Positions 57,128-64,000 of a stretch of 64,000 bases of DNA are shown here, in pieces. The stretch's first letter is position 1; every line of letters begins with the position of its first letter. The position numbers were made by a program, and so were the translations under genes. Source of the DNA: an uncultured Ruminococcus sp. GTDB lineage: Bacteria > Bacillota > Clostridia > Oscillospirales > Ruminococcaceae. A model generated the notes under the pieces. That model was not told the DNA's origin. It was given only the letters and a program-made list of their open reading frames with translations, and made no database searches. The DNA lies in contig CAKSAK010000008.1 of the NCBI GenBank assembly GCA_934435205.1, positions 49,678 to 113,677 on the forward strand, given 5' to 3'.

Positions 57128-57710
57128 TCTTTTCACACCTCTTTTCTTTGATCTTCGCTGATATTATTAAAACTGCAATTAATAGATTTGTTAAGAGGAG
57201 CATAGATCCAACCGTCTGATATCTATTGATTATCGCCCCGCCAAACAGATCAAGCAACAGAAAAACTATCATTCCCATCGCTTTGAACTTTGGCTTTTTC
57301 TCTTTTTCTATAGGCTTATTTTTGTTCTCCACAGGGCAGAATACAAAAGCTATTATCTCTTCAAACACCACAAAGGCAGCTATCACCCATATATTTATAT
57401 ATCCGCATACCTTGTCATTAAGAAAAGCTGTAGCTATAAAGGTCGAACACATCAGCAGATTGCATCTGAAATATGTATCTGCATGATACCCTCCGGTAAT
57501 GACCCTGACAGCAATAAACACTGCCAAATATATTACGCTTTCCAGCAAATGCCCTGTCAATGCTCCCATAAGCAATACAAGCACAATGTTTAACATTGAT
57601 GAGATAGTTATTTCTATGCCATACCGATAAAAATCCTGTACCTCATCTGCTTTGCCGATAGCTTCCTGCTCGGTCAAAAAATTAAGTATACCCGATACAA
57701 CAAGATCCAT
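57114..57710 (-). CDS. agrB: AgrB-like peptidase
   Basis: AgrB cleaves AgrD and helps form the cyclic signal. The 198-residue membrane protein has the catalytic His in ITGGYHADTYFRCNLLM (His about 77) and a downstream Cys (about 84), the known catalytic pair, and about five or six helices (LESVIYLAVFIAVRVITGG; WVIAAFVVFEEIIAFVF). It overlaps agrD by 14 bases. It has its own promoter (57747-57775). Confidence 0.93.
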   Translation of the reverse strand: MDLVVSGILNFLTEQEAIGKADEVQDFYRYGIEITISSMLNIVLVLLMGALTGHLLESVIYLAVFIAVRVITGGYHADTYFRCNLLMCSTFIATAFLNDKVCGYINIWVIAAFVVFEEIIAFVFCPVENKNKPIEKEKKPKFKAMGMIVFLLLDLFGGAIINRYQTVGSMLLLTNLLIAVLIISAKIKEKRCEKNEII

Positions 57711-57746
57711 AAACTACCGCCTCGCTTTTGTCTTACCCTAATTTGA

Positions 57747-57775
57747 ATTTTACTAGAATAAAAGCAATATGTCAA
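57747..57775 (-). promoter_or_regulatory. promoter of agrBD
   Basis: On the minus strand TTGACA (57770-57775), 17 bases, TAAAAT (57747-57752). Confidence 0.8.
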
Positions 57776-57832
57776 GCTTTTTGGAATGAGTTGCAGGTTT
57801 TTGTCACGAAATGCAGCAACGGTCCCGAACAA

Positions 57833-59161
57833 TTAGTTCAGGACCGTTGTATCTGCCATCAATGTTACCTGACAGCAAAACATTCCCTCCGACTCATAGA
57901 AATCGCATCTGCCGTTATATTTTCTTGCTATCTCTCTGATTATGGAGGTCCCCAGACCATGCTGTTTTTTATCAGCCTTTGTGGTCGCAAGCCTTGGATT
58001 ACTATCCATAACAGAATGATCTATTGAATTTTTTATCAAAAACGTATATGTATCCGTTTCCCGGTCGATCTTCAGATACAGAAATTTATTTGCGTCGTCG
58101 GCTATTTCCTTGCATGCCGTTATAGCGTTCTCCAACGTGTTGCTCAACAGGTCGCAAAGGTCAGTTCCCTTTATTCCCTCAAAATCTGAAACTGTTATAC
58201 ATGATATTTTTATCCCCAAGGAAGAAGCCATCGTAAGCTTTGCGTTAACGATAGCATTTACAATATTATTTTTCGTTTTAACATAGGACTCCGACTTCTC
58301 GATAAGGTCAAAGCTTTCTGAGATAAATTTTCTCGTTTCATCTATTTTTTGTACCTTCAACAGTTCATTGACCGTTTCATATTTGTCTTTTATATCATGC
58401 CTTAGTTTTCTCATGGCGTCATATTGCGACTCGGCGTTTCCGATAAACTGCTCAAGATACTGCTCTCTTAGTTTGACTATCTCCATTTCCTTGAGCTTCC
58501 GATTCTTTTTTATCAAAGAATTTATTATCCAGAATATAAGTATATTAAGAACAAAGACAAGCAGATATGACAGATTTATATACAGCCTATGGCCATCGTC
58601 TGCCGAAAGGGACAGTTCATGTATTATCATAACGAGAGAAAACGAAATAATAAGTACTGCAATTATCGTGACCCAATCCGAAGCCGTATAATCATCTGTA
58701 TGTTTAAAAGCCATCAGTATCAATCTAAATACAATGAATATAGAGATCTGGATCATTATAAGCGTCACAAATCTAAGCAAGCTTTGTTCGACCACAAGCT
58801 GCCTGAGGGATATTTTAAAAAATGACGATACAGCATTTAGTTCCAATGACGTTATCAACAAGATCGCAACCTGCGAGAGGGATATGGAAAGAAATTTCTT
58901 TACAGCATTGTCACTAAAAAAGCAAAACGCAAAAACAAGCAGACTTGCCCAGTACAAAGCGCTTCCAAAGCCCTCAAATACAGTGAAATAATTAAAAACA
59001 GTGACCAGACAGCCTTCACAAACGGCAAATATAACAGCCCATATCTTAGCCCTTTCATGAGATCTTGGCGTAAGAAATTTATATATAAACCATGTTTCCA
59101 GACCGCCCTGATAAAAGTTTATCAAGATCTCAAATATCGTCCACAATGTAATAGTCATCAC
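57833..59161 (-). CDS. agrC: AgrC-like sensor histidine kinase
   Basis: The 442-residue protein has about six N-terminal membrane helices, then a coiled coil and a dimerisation box MRKLRHDIKDKYETVNELLK (His about 250), and a GHKL ATPase part (LCDLLSNTLENAITACKEIA; TKADKKQHGLGTSIIREIAR). This is the AgrC/ComD type that senses cyclic peptides. It overlaps agrA by four bases. A hairpin (57818-57850) lies at its 3' end, separating it from agrB. Confidence 0.9.
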   Translation of the reverse strand: MMTITLWTIFEILINFYQGGLETWFIYKFLTPRSHERAKIWAVIFAVCEGCLVTVFNYFTVFEGFGSALYWASLLVFAFCFFSDNAVKKFLSISLSQVAILLITSLELNAVSSFFKISLRQLVVEQSLLRFVTLIMIQISIFIVFRLILMAFKHTDDYTASDWVTIIAVLIISFSLVMIIHELSLSADDGHRLYINLSYLLVFVLNILIFWIINSLIKKNRKLKEMEIVKLREQYLEQFIGNAESQYDAMRKLRHDIKDKYETVNELLKVQKIDETRKFISESFDLIEKSESYVKTKNNIVNAIVNAKLTMASSLGIKISCITVSDFEGIKGTDLCDLLSNTLENAITACKEIADDANKFLYLKIDRETDTYTFLIKNSIDHSVMDSNPRLATTKADKKQHGLGTSIIREIARKYNGRCDFYESEGMFCCQVTLMADTTVLN

Positions 59162-59883
59162 TTTCTCCTCAGATATTCCGTCAAAGCGTCGTCAACTTCA
59201 TTCTTATATCCTCGGCTCATGGGCAGCACTGAACCGCTTTTGAAGATCACTGTTTCATTTGAACGGCTTATGTTAAAAACATATTTCAGATTGACGATAT
59301 ATTTTTTATGCACCCGTATAAAATCAAATTTACGATAAGCTTCTTCTATCTCGCCAATGCTATCTCTGACTGCAATAGTATCCTTATTATTTGCAAAATG
59401 ATATATGATGCTGTGGCTATTGCTCTCTATATAAGTTACATCCCGAAGCTTTACAGAGATCCTTCCCTGCTCCCTATTCTCCAAAACCACTGTCTTTTCC
59501 TGCTTCAGTGCGTCCGTCAACTGTCCTGCTACCATATGGAGCCTATCCTTCATAACATCGGCGTCAGGATCTTTGCAGATAAAATTCAGCGGTCTGAAAT
59601 TAAAGCTGTCGTAAACCAGCTCCTGATGACTTGTCACAAAGATCACGAAGCAATTACCATTCTGACCCAGCTGCCGTGCGACCTCAAAACCGGTCATTTC
59701 CGGCATATCAAGGTCAAGAAATATAGCCGCAAACGGCTTTTTTCCATGACAGGAAAAAAAGCTCTCAGCCTTGGTAAACGTTTCTATTTCAGCTTTGACC
59801 GACCTTGATTCAAGTTCATTTGCCAGCATAGATTTAAAAAACTGAAGAAAAACAGCATTATCATCACAAACTGCGATCCGCAT
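59158..59883 (-). CDS. agrA: AgrA-like response regulator (LytTR)
   Basis: The ATG at 59883 follows AAAGGACG. The 242-residue protein has a receiver (MRIAVCDDNAVFLQFFKSML; phosphoacceptor in FAAIFLDLDMPEMTG; FVTSHQELVYDSF) and a LytTR DNA-binding domain (VTYIESNSHSIIYHFANNKD; FIRVHKKYIVNLKYV; VLPMSRGYKNEV). It should activate agr and target genes when the peptide accumulates. The promoter TTGACC-17-TAATAT lies at 59924-59952, and a palindrome ACATAG-T-CTATGT at 59903-59915 lies in the leader. Confidence 0.92.
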   Translation of the reverse strand: MRIAVCDDNAVFLQFFKSMLANELESRSVKAEIETFTKAESFFSCHGKKPFAAIFLDLDMPEMTGFEVARQLGQNGNCFVIFVTSHQELVYDSFNFRPLNFICKDPDADVMKDRLHMVAGQLTDALKQEKTVVLENREQGRISVKLRDVTYIESNSHSIIYHFANNKDTIAVRDSIGEIEEAYRKFDFIRVHKKYIVNLKYVFNISRSNETVIFKSGSVLPMSRGYKNEVDDALTEYLRRK

Positions 59884-59902
59884 TTTTTCACGTCCTTTTA
59901 TA

Positions 59903-59952
59903 ACATAGTCTATGTACGATTTTATATTACCATAATTATACCGTAAGGTCAA
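59903..59952 (-). promoter_or_regulatory. agrA promoter and leader palindrome
   Basis: Minus strand: TTGACC (59947-59952), 17 bases, TAATAT (59924-59929). ACATAG-T-CTATGT lies at 59903-59915. Confidence 0.6.
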
Positions 59953-60004
59953 GCCATAAGGCATATCACAACGCCCTGCGTCAAGACCTCACTTGCCTGC
60001 AAAC

Positions 60005-60036
60005 AACAAAAGGGCTGTCCACACAGCCCTTTTGTT
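60005..60036 (-). terminator. terminator of tex
   Basis: ACAAAAGGGCTGT / ACAGCCCTTTTGT with T-rich end on the minus strand. Confidence 0.75.
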
Positions 60037-60060
60037 CTTATCTAACCTATACCAAGCCAC

Positions 60061-62211
60061 TTACCCCTTAGGCTTTTTCATAGTAAGCGAAATACGCTTT
60101 TTCCTCAGATCAACGTTAAGTACCCAAACCTTAACTACCTCACCGACCTTTACGACCTCAAGAGGGTGCTTTATAAATCTGTCGCACATCTGTGAAATGT
60201 GTACAAGTCCGTCCTCGTGAACGCCGATATCAACGAACGCTCCGAAGTCTATAACGTTTCTTACAGTACCCATAAGCTCCATGCCCGGCTTCAAGTCTTT
60301 AAGCTCCATGATGTCGCCGCTTCTCATAAGCGGTGGAGGCAGTTCGTCACGAGGGTCACGACCCGGCTTTTCAAGCTCCCCTACTATATCCTTTAACGTC
60401 GGAGCACCAATGCCGATATCTGTGGCAAGCTTCTTCATGCCCATTGCATTGACTTTTTCCGCTATCTGCTTTACGTCGCCCATGTCCGCAAGGCTAAGTC
60501 CGCACCTGTCGATAAGAGCCTGCGCTGCCTTGTATGACTCAGGGTGAACAGCCGTGTTATCAAGCGGATTTTTTCCGCCACGCACTCTCAAAAAGCCTGC
60601 GCACTGCTCAAATGCCTTTGCACCAAGCTTCGGAACTTTCATAAGCTGTTTTCTTTCGGTAAAAGCTCCGTTTTCCTCACGGTAGGAAACAATATTCTTT
60701 GCCACTGTCATGTTTATTCCCGATATGTATGACAACAATGAGTACGAAGCCGTATTAAGGTCAACGCCTACTGAGTTTACACAATCCTCAACAACTCCCT
60801 TTAAAGCCTCGTCCATTCTCGCCTTTGGCATATCATGCTGATATTGTCCAACGCCTATGGCTTTTGGGTCTATCTTTACAAGCTCTGCAAGAGGGTCCTG
60901 CAAACGGCGTGCTATTGATACTGCTGAACGCAGTGAAACATCATACTCAGGAAACTCCTCAGCCGCAAGCTTTGAAGCGGAGTAAACGGAAGCGCCTGCT
61001 TCAGACACCACCATGTAAGAAACTTTCTGCGGTATCTCTTTAAGAAGCTCTGCGGTGAACTGCTCCGTTTCTCTTGAAGCAGTGCCGTTGCCTATGGATA
61101 TAGTTGTAACGCCATATTTCTTTATAAAGCCCGTCAGGATGCGCTTAGCACGCTCTGTATCCTTTCTTGGCGGAGTAATGTAGATTATCGCAGTGTCAAG
61201 CACCTTGCCCGTAGCGTCCACTACAGCCGTCTTACAGCCGTGAGCATATCCGGGGTCAAGACCAAGAGTAACAGTGTCTTTAACAGGCGGCTGCATAAGA
61301 AGCTGTCTGAGATTAGAGGAGAACACCTTTATTGCACCCTCCTGAGCGTTTGCCGAAAGGTCAGCCCTTATCTCACGCTCTATGGACGGATAAATAAGTC
61401 TTTTATAGCCGTCCTCGCAGGCAGCCGTAACAAGCTGACCGCACTCTGACTTGTTTTTCACATATTTTGAAACGCAGGCTCTCTCCCCTGCGCCCTCTGG
61501 AACGTTCACTGAAACTTTCAGAACGCCCTCTTTTTCGCCTCTGTCCAAAGCCAAAACTCTGTGACCTGCTATCTTTCCCACAGCCTCAGCGTAGTCATAA
61601 TAGTTCTCGTACACTGACTCGGTATTCTCGTCAGACGCCTTTGAGCTTATAACGCCTATCTGCGAAAACAGCGTTCTTATGTACTTTCTAAGGTCAGCGT
61701 CGTCAGAGATATCCTCTGCGATTATGTCCATTGCACCCTGCAAAGCTTCGTCCGCAGACTTTACGCCCTTTTCCTCGTTGATAAATTTTGCCCCCTCGAC
61801 CTGCGGGTCGCATTTCTTATCCTGGGTCAAGATAAGCTCAGCCAGTGGTTCAAGTCCCTTTTCTCTTGCCACCGAAGCCCTTGTTTTACGCTTCGGCTTG
61901 AAAGGTCTGTAGATATCCTCCACCTCCACAAGGGTCTTTGCATTTTCGATAGCAGACATTATCTCGTCTGTCATTTTCTCCTGCTCAGTGATAGAAGAGA
62001 TTATCTCGCCTTTACGTTTTTCGAGAGTTCTCAGGTAAGTGAGTCTGTCAGCGATCTCTCTAAGCACCTGATCGTCCAGCGAGCCTGTAAGCTCCTTTCT
62101 GTATCGTGCAATAAATGGTATAGTTTTATCGTCATCAAGGAGTGCAACAGTGTTGTCGATCTGCTCCTGTCTGAGCTTAAATTCTTCCGCAAGGGTCTTG
62201 TTAATATCCAT
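60061..62211 (-). CDS. tex: Tex-family RNA-binding transcription accessory protein
   Basis: The ATG at 62211 has AAAAGGATTGG upstream; the ORF open further up would cross the promoter. The 716-residue protein has the N-terminal helical region (FKLRQEQIDNTVALLDDDKT, then PFIARYRKELTGSLDD), the YqgF-like nuclease fold (LGLDPGYAHGCKTAVVDATG), helix-hairpin-helix motifs (NTASYSLLSYISGINMTVAK) and a C-terminal S1 domain (GMELMGTVRNVIDFGAFVDI). All domains of Tex/YhgF are present. It binds RNA and affects transcription. Confidence 0.96.
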   Translation of the reverse strand: MDINKTLAEEFKLRQEQIDNTVALLDDDKTIPFIARYRKELTGSLDDQVLREIADRLTYLRTLEKRKGEIISSITEQEKMTDEIMSAIENAKTLVEVEDIYRPFKPKRKTRASVAREKGLEPLAELILTQDKKCDPQVEGAKFINEEKGVKSADEALQGAMDIIAEDISDDADLRKYIRTLFSQIGVISSKASDENTESVYENYYDYAEAVGKIAGHRVLALDRGEKEGVLKVSVNVPEGAGERACVSKYVKNKSECGQLVTAACEDGYKRLIYPSIEREIRADLSANAQEGAIKVFSSNLRQLLMQPPVKDTVTLGLDPGYAHGCKTAVVDATGKVLDTAIIYITPPRKDTERAKRILTGFIKKYGVTTISIGNGTASRETEQFTAELLKEIPQKVSYMVVSEAGASVYSASKLAAEEFPEYDVSLRSAVSIARRLQDPLAELVKIDPKAIGVGQYQHDMPKARMDEALKGVVEDCVNSVGVDLNTASYSLLSYISGINMTVAKNIVSYREENGAFTERKQLMKVPKLGAKAFEQCAGFLRVRGGKNPLDNTAVHPESYKAAQALIDRCGLSLADMGDVKQIAEKVNAMGMKKLATDIGIGAPTLKDIVGELEKPGRDPRDELPPPLMRSGDIMELKDLKPGMELMGTVRNVIDFGAFVDIGVHEDGLVHISQMCDRFIKHPLEVVKVGEVVKVWVLNVDLRKKRISLTMKKPKG

Positions 62212-62259
62212 GTTTTTACCAATCCTTTTTATTACTTTTTGCGTATTATCACATATAAT

Positions 62260-62288
62260 ATTATAGCACATTTTCGATAAAAAAGCAA
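62260..62288 (-). promoter_or_regulatory. promoter of tex
   Basis: Minus strand TTGCTT (62283-62288), 17 bases, TATAAT (62260-62265). Confidence 0.65.
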
Positions 62289-62376
62289 CGAAAATGCGGT
62301 CGAAAACTGCGGCAGAGATATTATATAATACATATAGGATCAATCAGAAAATTAATAAAAGCAGACAAAAATGCAC

Positions 62377-62405
62377 TTGAAAAAAGGGCATAGATATGAT
62401 ATCAT
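62377..62405 (+). promoter_or_regulatory. promoter of tcdA
   Basis: TTGAAA (62377-62382), 17 bases, TATCAT (62400-62405). Confidence 0.7.
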
Positions 62406-62437
62406 AGAAGAATAAAACAGTATTCAGGAGTGTTTAT

Positions 62438-63193
62438 ATGCTAAATCAGTTTTCAAGAACCGAGCTTTTGTTCGGCAAAGAAGCAATGGAAAAGCTCAGC
62501 AACAGCAGGGTGGCGGTTTTCGGCATAGGCGGCGTAGGCGGATATGCAGTTGAAGCCCTTGCACGAAGCGGTGTAGGCGAGCTTGACCTTATAGATGATG
62601 ACAAAGTGTGTCTGACCAACATCAATCGTCAGATAATTGCCACAAGAAAAACAGTAGGAAAATACAAGGTAGACGTGGCGGAGGAGCGTGTTCATGACAT
62701 TTGCCCTGACATAAAGGTAAACACATACAAGTGTTTTTATATGCCTGACACAGCGGATCAGTTTGATTTTACTCAGTATGATTACATTATCGACGCCATT
62801 GACACTGTTACAGGCAAGCTGGAGATAATAAAGCGAGCAGACACCGCAGGAGTGCCCGTTATATCTTCAATGGGCGCAGGCAACAAGCTTGACCCCACAG
62901 CATTCCGTGTGGCGGACATTTATCAGACAAAGGTCTGCCCTCTTGCGAAAGTCATGCGACGAGAGCTTAAAAAGGCAGGCATAAAGTCGCTGAAAGTTGT
63001 TTACTCAGAGGAACAGCCTATCCGACCAATAGAAGATATGGCTATCTCATGCCGTCAGAACTGCATTTGCCCTCCAGGCACAGCAAGAAAATGCACAGTG
63101 CGCCGTGATATTCCGGGCTCTACAGCATTTGTGCCGTCGGTTGTGGGACTTATCGTGGCAGGAGAAGTTATAAAAGATCTGGCTAAGAAATAA
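62438..63193 (+). CDS. tcdA: tRNA threonylcarbamoyladenosine dehydratase
   Basis: TcdA (CsdL) cyclises t6A at position 37 of tRNAs using ATP. The 251-residue protein is an E1-like enzyme: RVAVFGIGGVGGYAVEALAR, DDDKVCLTNINRQIIA, DYIIDAIDTVTGKLEIIKRA, SSMGAGNKLDPTAF and a closing SCRQNCICPPGTARKC with paired Cys. CAGGAGTG precedes the ATG. Confidence 0.92.
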   Translation: MLNQFSRTELLFGKEAMEKLSNSRVAVFGIGGVGGYAVEALARSGVGELDLIDDDKVCLTNINRQIIATRKTVGKYKVDVAEERVHDICPDIKVNTYKCFYMPDTADQFDFTQYDYIIDAIDTVTGKLEIIKRADTAGVPVISSMGAGNKLDPTAFRVADIYQTKVCPLAKVMRRELKKAGIKSLKVVYSEEQPIRPIEDMAISCRQNCICPPGTARKCTVRRDIPGSTAFVPSVVGLIVAGEVIKDLAKK

Positions 63194-63290
63194 TACAAAC
63201 AAAGGACGAGCCATTGATTAGCTGTGGTATAATGGTTTTGTAATCAGTAGGGTAAACTGTCCGACTAATCGGAATTTGAAGAGGTAATCT

Positions 63291-63764
63291 ATGGACTATA
63301 CAATTAGAAATATAAGAGAAACTGAATATAAAATATTAAGCGATTTTTTATATGAGGCAATATTTATTCCCGAAGGTGTCAAAGCACCTCCAAAAGATAT
63401 TATTAATAAACCTGAATTACAGGTATATATATCAGATTTTGGAAAGCATAGTGGAGATTACTGTCTTGTTGCAGAATCTGACAAAAAAATTGTGGGTGCC
63501 GTATGGGTTCGGATTATGAATGATTATGGTCATGTTGATAATGAAACTCCATCTTTTGCAATATCATTATTTCCAGAATACAGAAACCATGGAATAGGAA
63601 CTGCTTTGATGAAATCAATGATTGATCTACTGAAAACAGAAAAATATAAGCAAGCATCACTTGCCGTTCAAAAAACAAACTATGCAGTTAATATGTACAA
63701 GAATGTTGGATTTGAAATAACTGACGAAAACGAAGAAGAGTACATTATGATATGTAAGCTTTAA
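63291..63764 (+). CDS. GNAT N-acetyltransferase
   Basis: The 157-residue protein has MDYTIRNIRETEYKILSDFL, a central GAVWVRIM strand, ISLFPEYRNHGIGTALMKSM (the acetyl-CoA loop R-x-x-G-I-G-T) and LAVQKTNYAVNMYKNVGFEI. Base composition is more AT-rich than its neighbours, suggesting a recent arrival. GAAGAGG precedes the ATG. The substrate is unknown. Confidence 0.9.
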   Translation: MDYTIRNIRETEYKILSDFLYEAIFIPEGVKAPPKDIINKPELQVYISDFGKHSGDYCLVAESDKKIVGAVWVRIMNDYGHVDNETPSFAISLFPEYRNHGIGTALMKSMIDLLKTEKYKQASLAVQKTNYAVNMYKNVGFEITDENEEEYIMICKL

Positions 63765-63800
63765 TTCGTCAAATTCCCATTTATCGAACAGCTCCCTCAT

Positions 63801-63831
63801 CACAGCACTCTAACGGGTGCTGTGTTTTTTT
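63801..63831 (+). terminator. terminator of the GNAT gene
   Basis: ACAGCACTC / GGGTGCTGT followed by T7. Confidence 0.8.
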
Positions 63832-63888
63832 AGACAAACAGTGCTTTCGTACATTACATTTACAAACTGCAATACTAAATCATATATA

Positions 63889-63922
63889 CAAAAAAAAGAG
63901 CCATAGCAAAAGCTACAGCTCT
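63889..63922 (-). terminator. terminator of tRNA-Asn
   Basis: Minus strand AGAGCTGTAGC / GCTATGGCTCT, then eight T. Confidence 0.8.
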
Positions 63923-63923
63923 C

Positions 63924-63999
63924 TGGCTCCCCCTGTTGGACTCGAACCAACGACCCTTCGGTTAACAGCCGAATGCTCTACCGACTGAGCTAAGGAGGA
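63924..63999 (-). tRNA. tRNA-Asn, anticodon GTT
   Basis: Minus strand: acceptor TCCTCCT pairs with AGGGGGA, the anticodon loop CTGTTAA gives GTT, the T-arm has GTTCGAGTC, and CCA is encoded. The 76-base gene is complete within one base of the window end. Confidence 0.95.
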
Positions 64000-64000
64000 A

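Overview
The window looks like chromosome of an anaerobic gut or rumen Firmicute of the Ruminococcus/Oscillospiraceae type. The evidence is mid-40s % GC by eye, BspA-like LRR proteins, agr-type peptide signalling, FeoAB with the small Cys-rich Feo partner, hydrogenase maturation genes and many 17-bp-spaced TTGACA/TATAAT promoters. The genus is an inference; no rRNA is present.

Layout. 1-5.4 kb is a decayed accessory region: the end of a gamma-glutamylcyclotransferase-like gene, a truncated duplicate of a gene at 12.3-12.7 kb, then orphan polymorphic-toxin tips. The first tip is half a Hint domain fused to a DddA-like double-stranded-DNA cytosine deaminase, followed by a frameshifted Imm1-like immunity gene. 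The second is an LHH/HNH nuclease tip with its CbrC-like immunity gene. A GNAT gene, a SUFU-domain gene and an IS66 scrap follow. 5.8-11.9 kb is an operon for a small secreted peptide, two lipoproteins, an ABC ATPase and a large permease split by an in-frame stop. 12.1-17 kb carries small hypothetical genes, a CbxX-type AAA+ ATPase, a WYL-type regulator and an orphan half-length HsdS subunit, some sharing upstream motifs. 17-18.2 kb is an LRR protein.

18.2-26.1 kb is a LysR regulator and a compact tetrapyrrole operon (hemA, precorrin-2 dehydrogenase, hemC, cobA-hemD, hemB, hemL) leading from glutamyl-tRNA to uroporphyrinogen III and sirohydrochlorin. 41.1 down to 26.3 kb, on the minus strand, is the most unusual locus: a hydrogenase regulator, hydF, hydE, two tandem nitrogenase-like H-D-K triads, a small acidic protein, then hypF, hypC, hypD, a DUF3795 protein and hypE. 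Nitrogenase-like reductases sit between the [FeFe] and [NiFe] hydrogenase cofactor-assembly genes; hydG, hypA, hypB and any hydrogenase subunit are absent from the window.

41.2-47.7 kb holds feoA-feoB-feo partner, an alpha/beta hydrolase, a LacI-type sensor fused to GGDEF, and mntP behind a yybP-ykoY Mn2+ riboswitch. tRNA-Arg(CCT) at 48 kb marks the edge of a clearly GC-richer segment (48.4-56.6 kb): a 7TM sensor, a histidine kinase, a LuxR-type regulator, a palindrome-overlapped promoter, a pseudo-receiver and a 1355-residue extremely Cys-rich, sortase-anchored surface protein. 57-59.9 kb is an agr quorum-sensing locus (agrB, agrD, agrC, agrA). The window ends with tex, tcdA, a GNAT gene and tRNA-Asn(GTT).

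Dispersed palindromes built on GGGCGAAC..GTTCGCCC or GGGACG..CGTCCC occur in intergenic gaps at 12.1, 26.1-26.3, 29.1-29.3, 40.7 and 44.9 kb.
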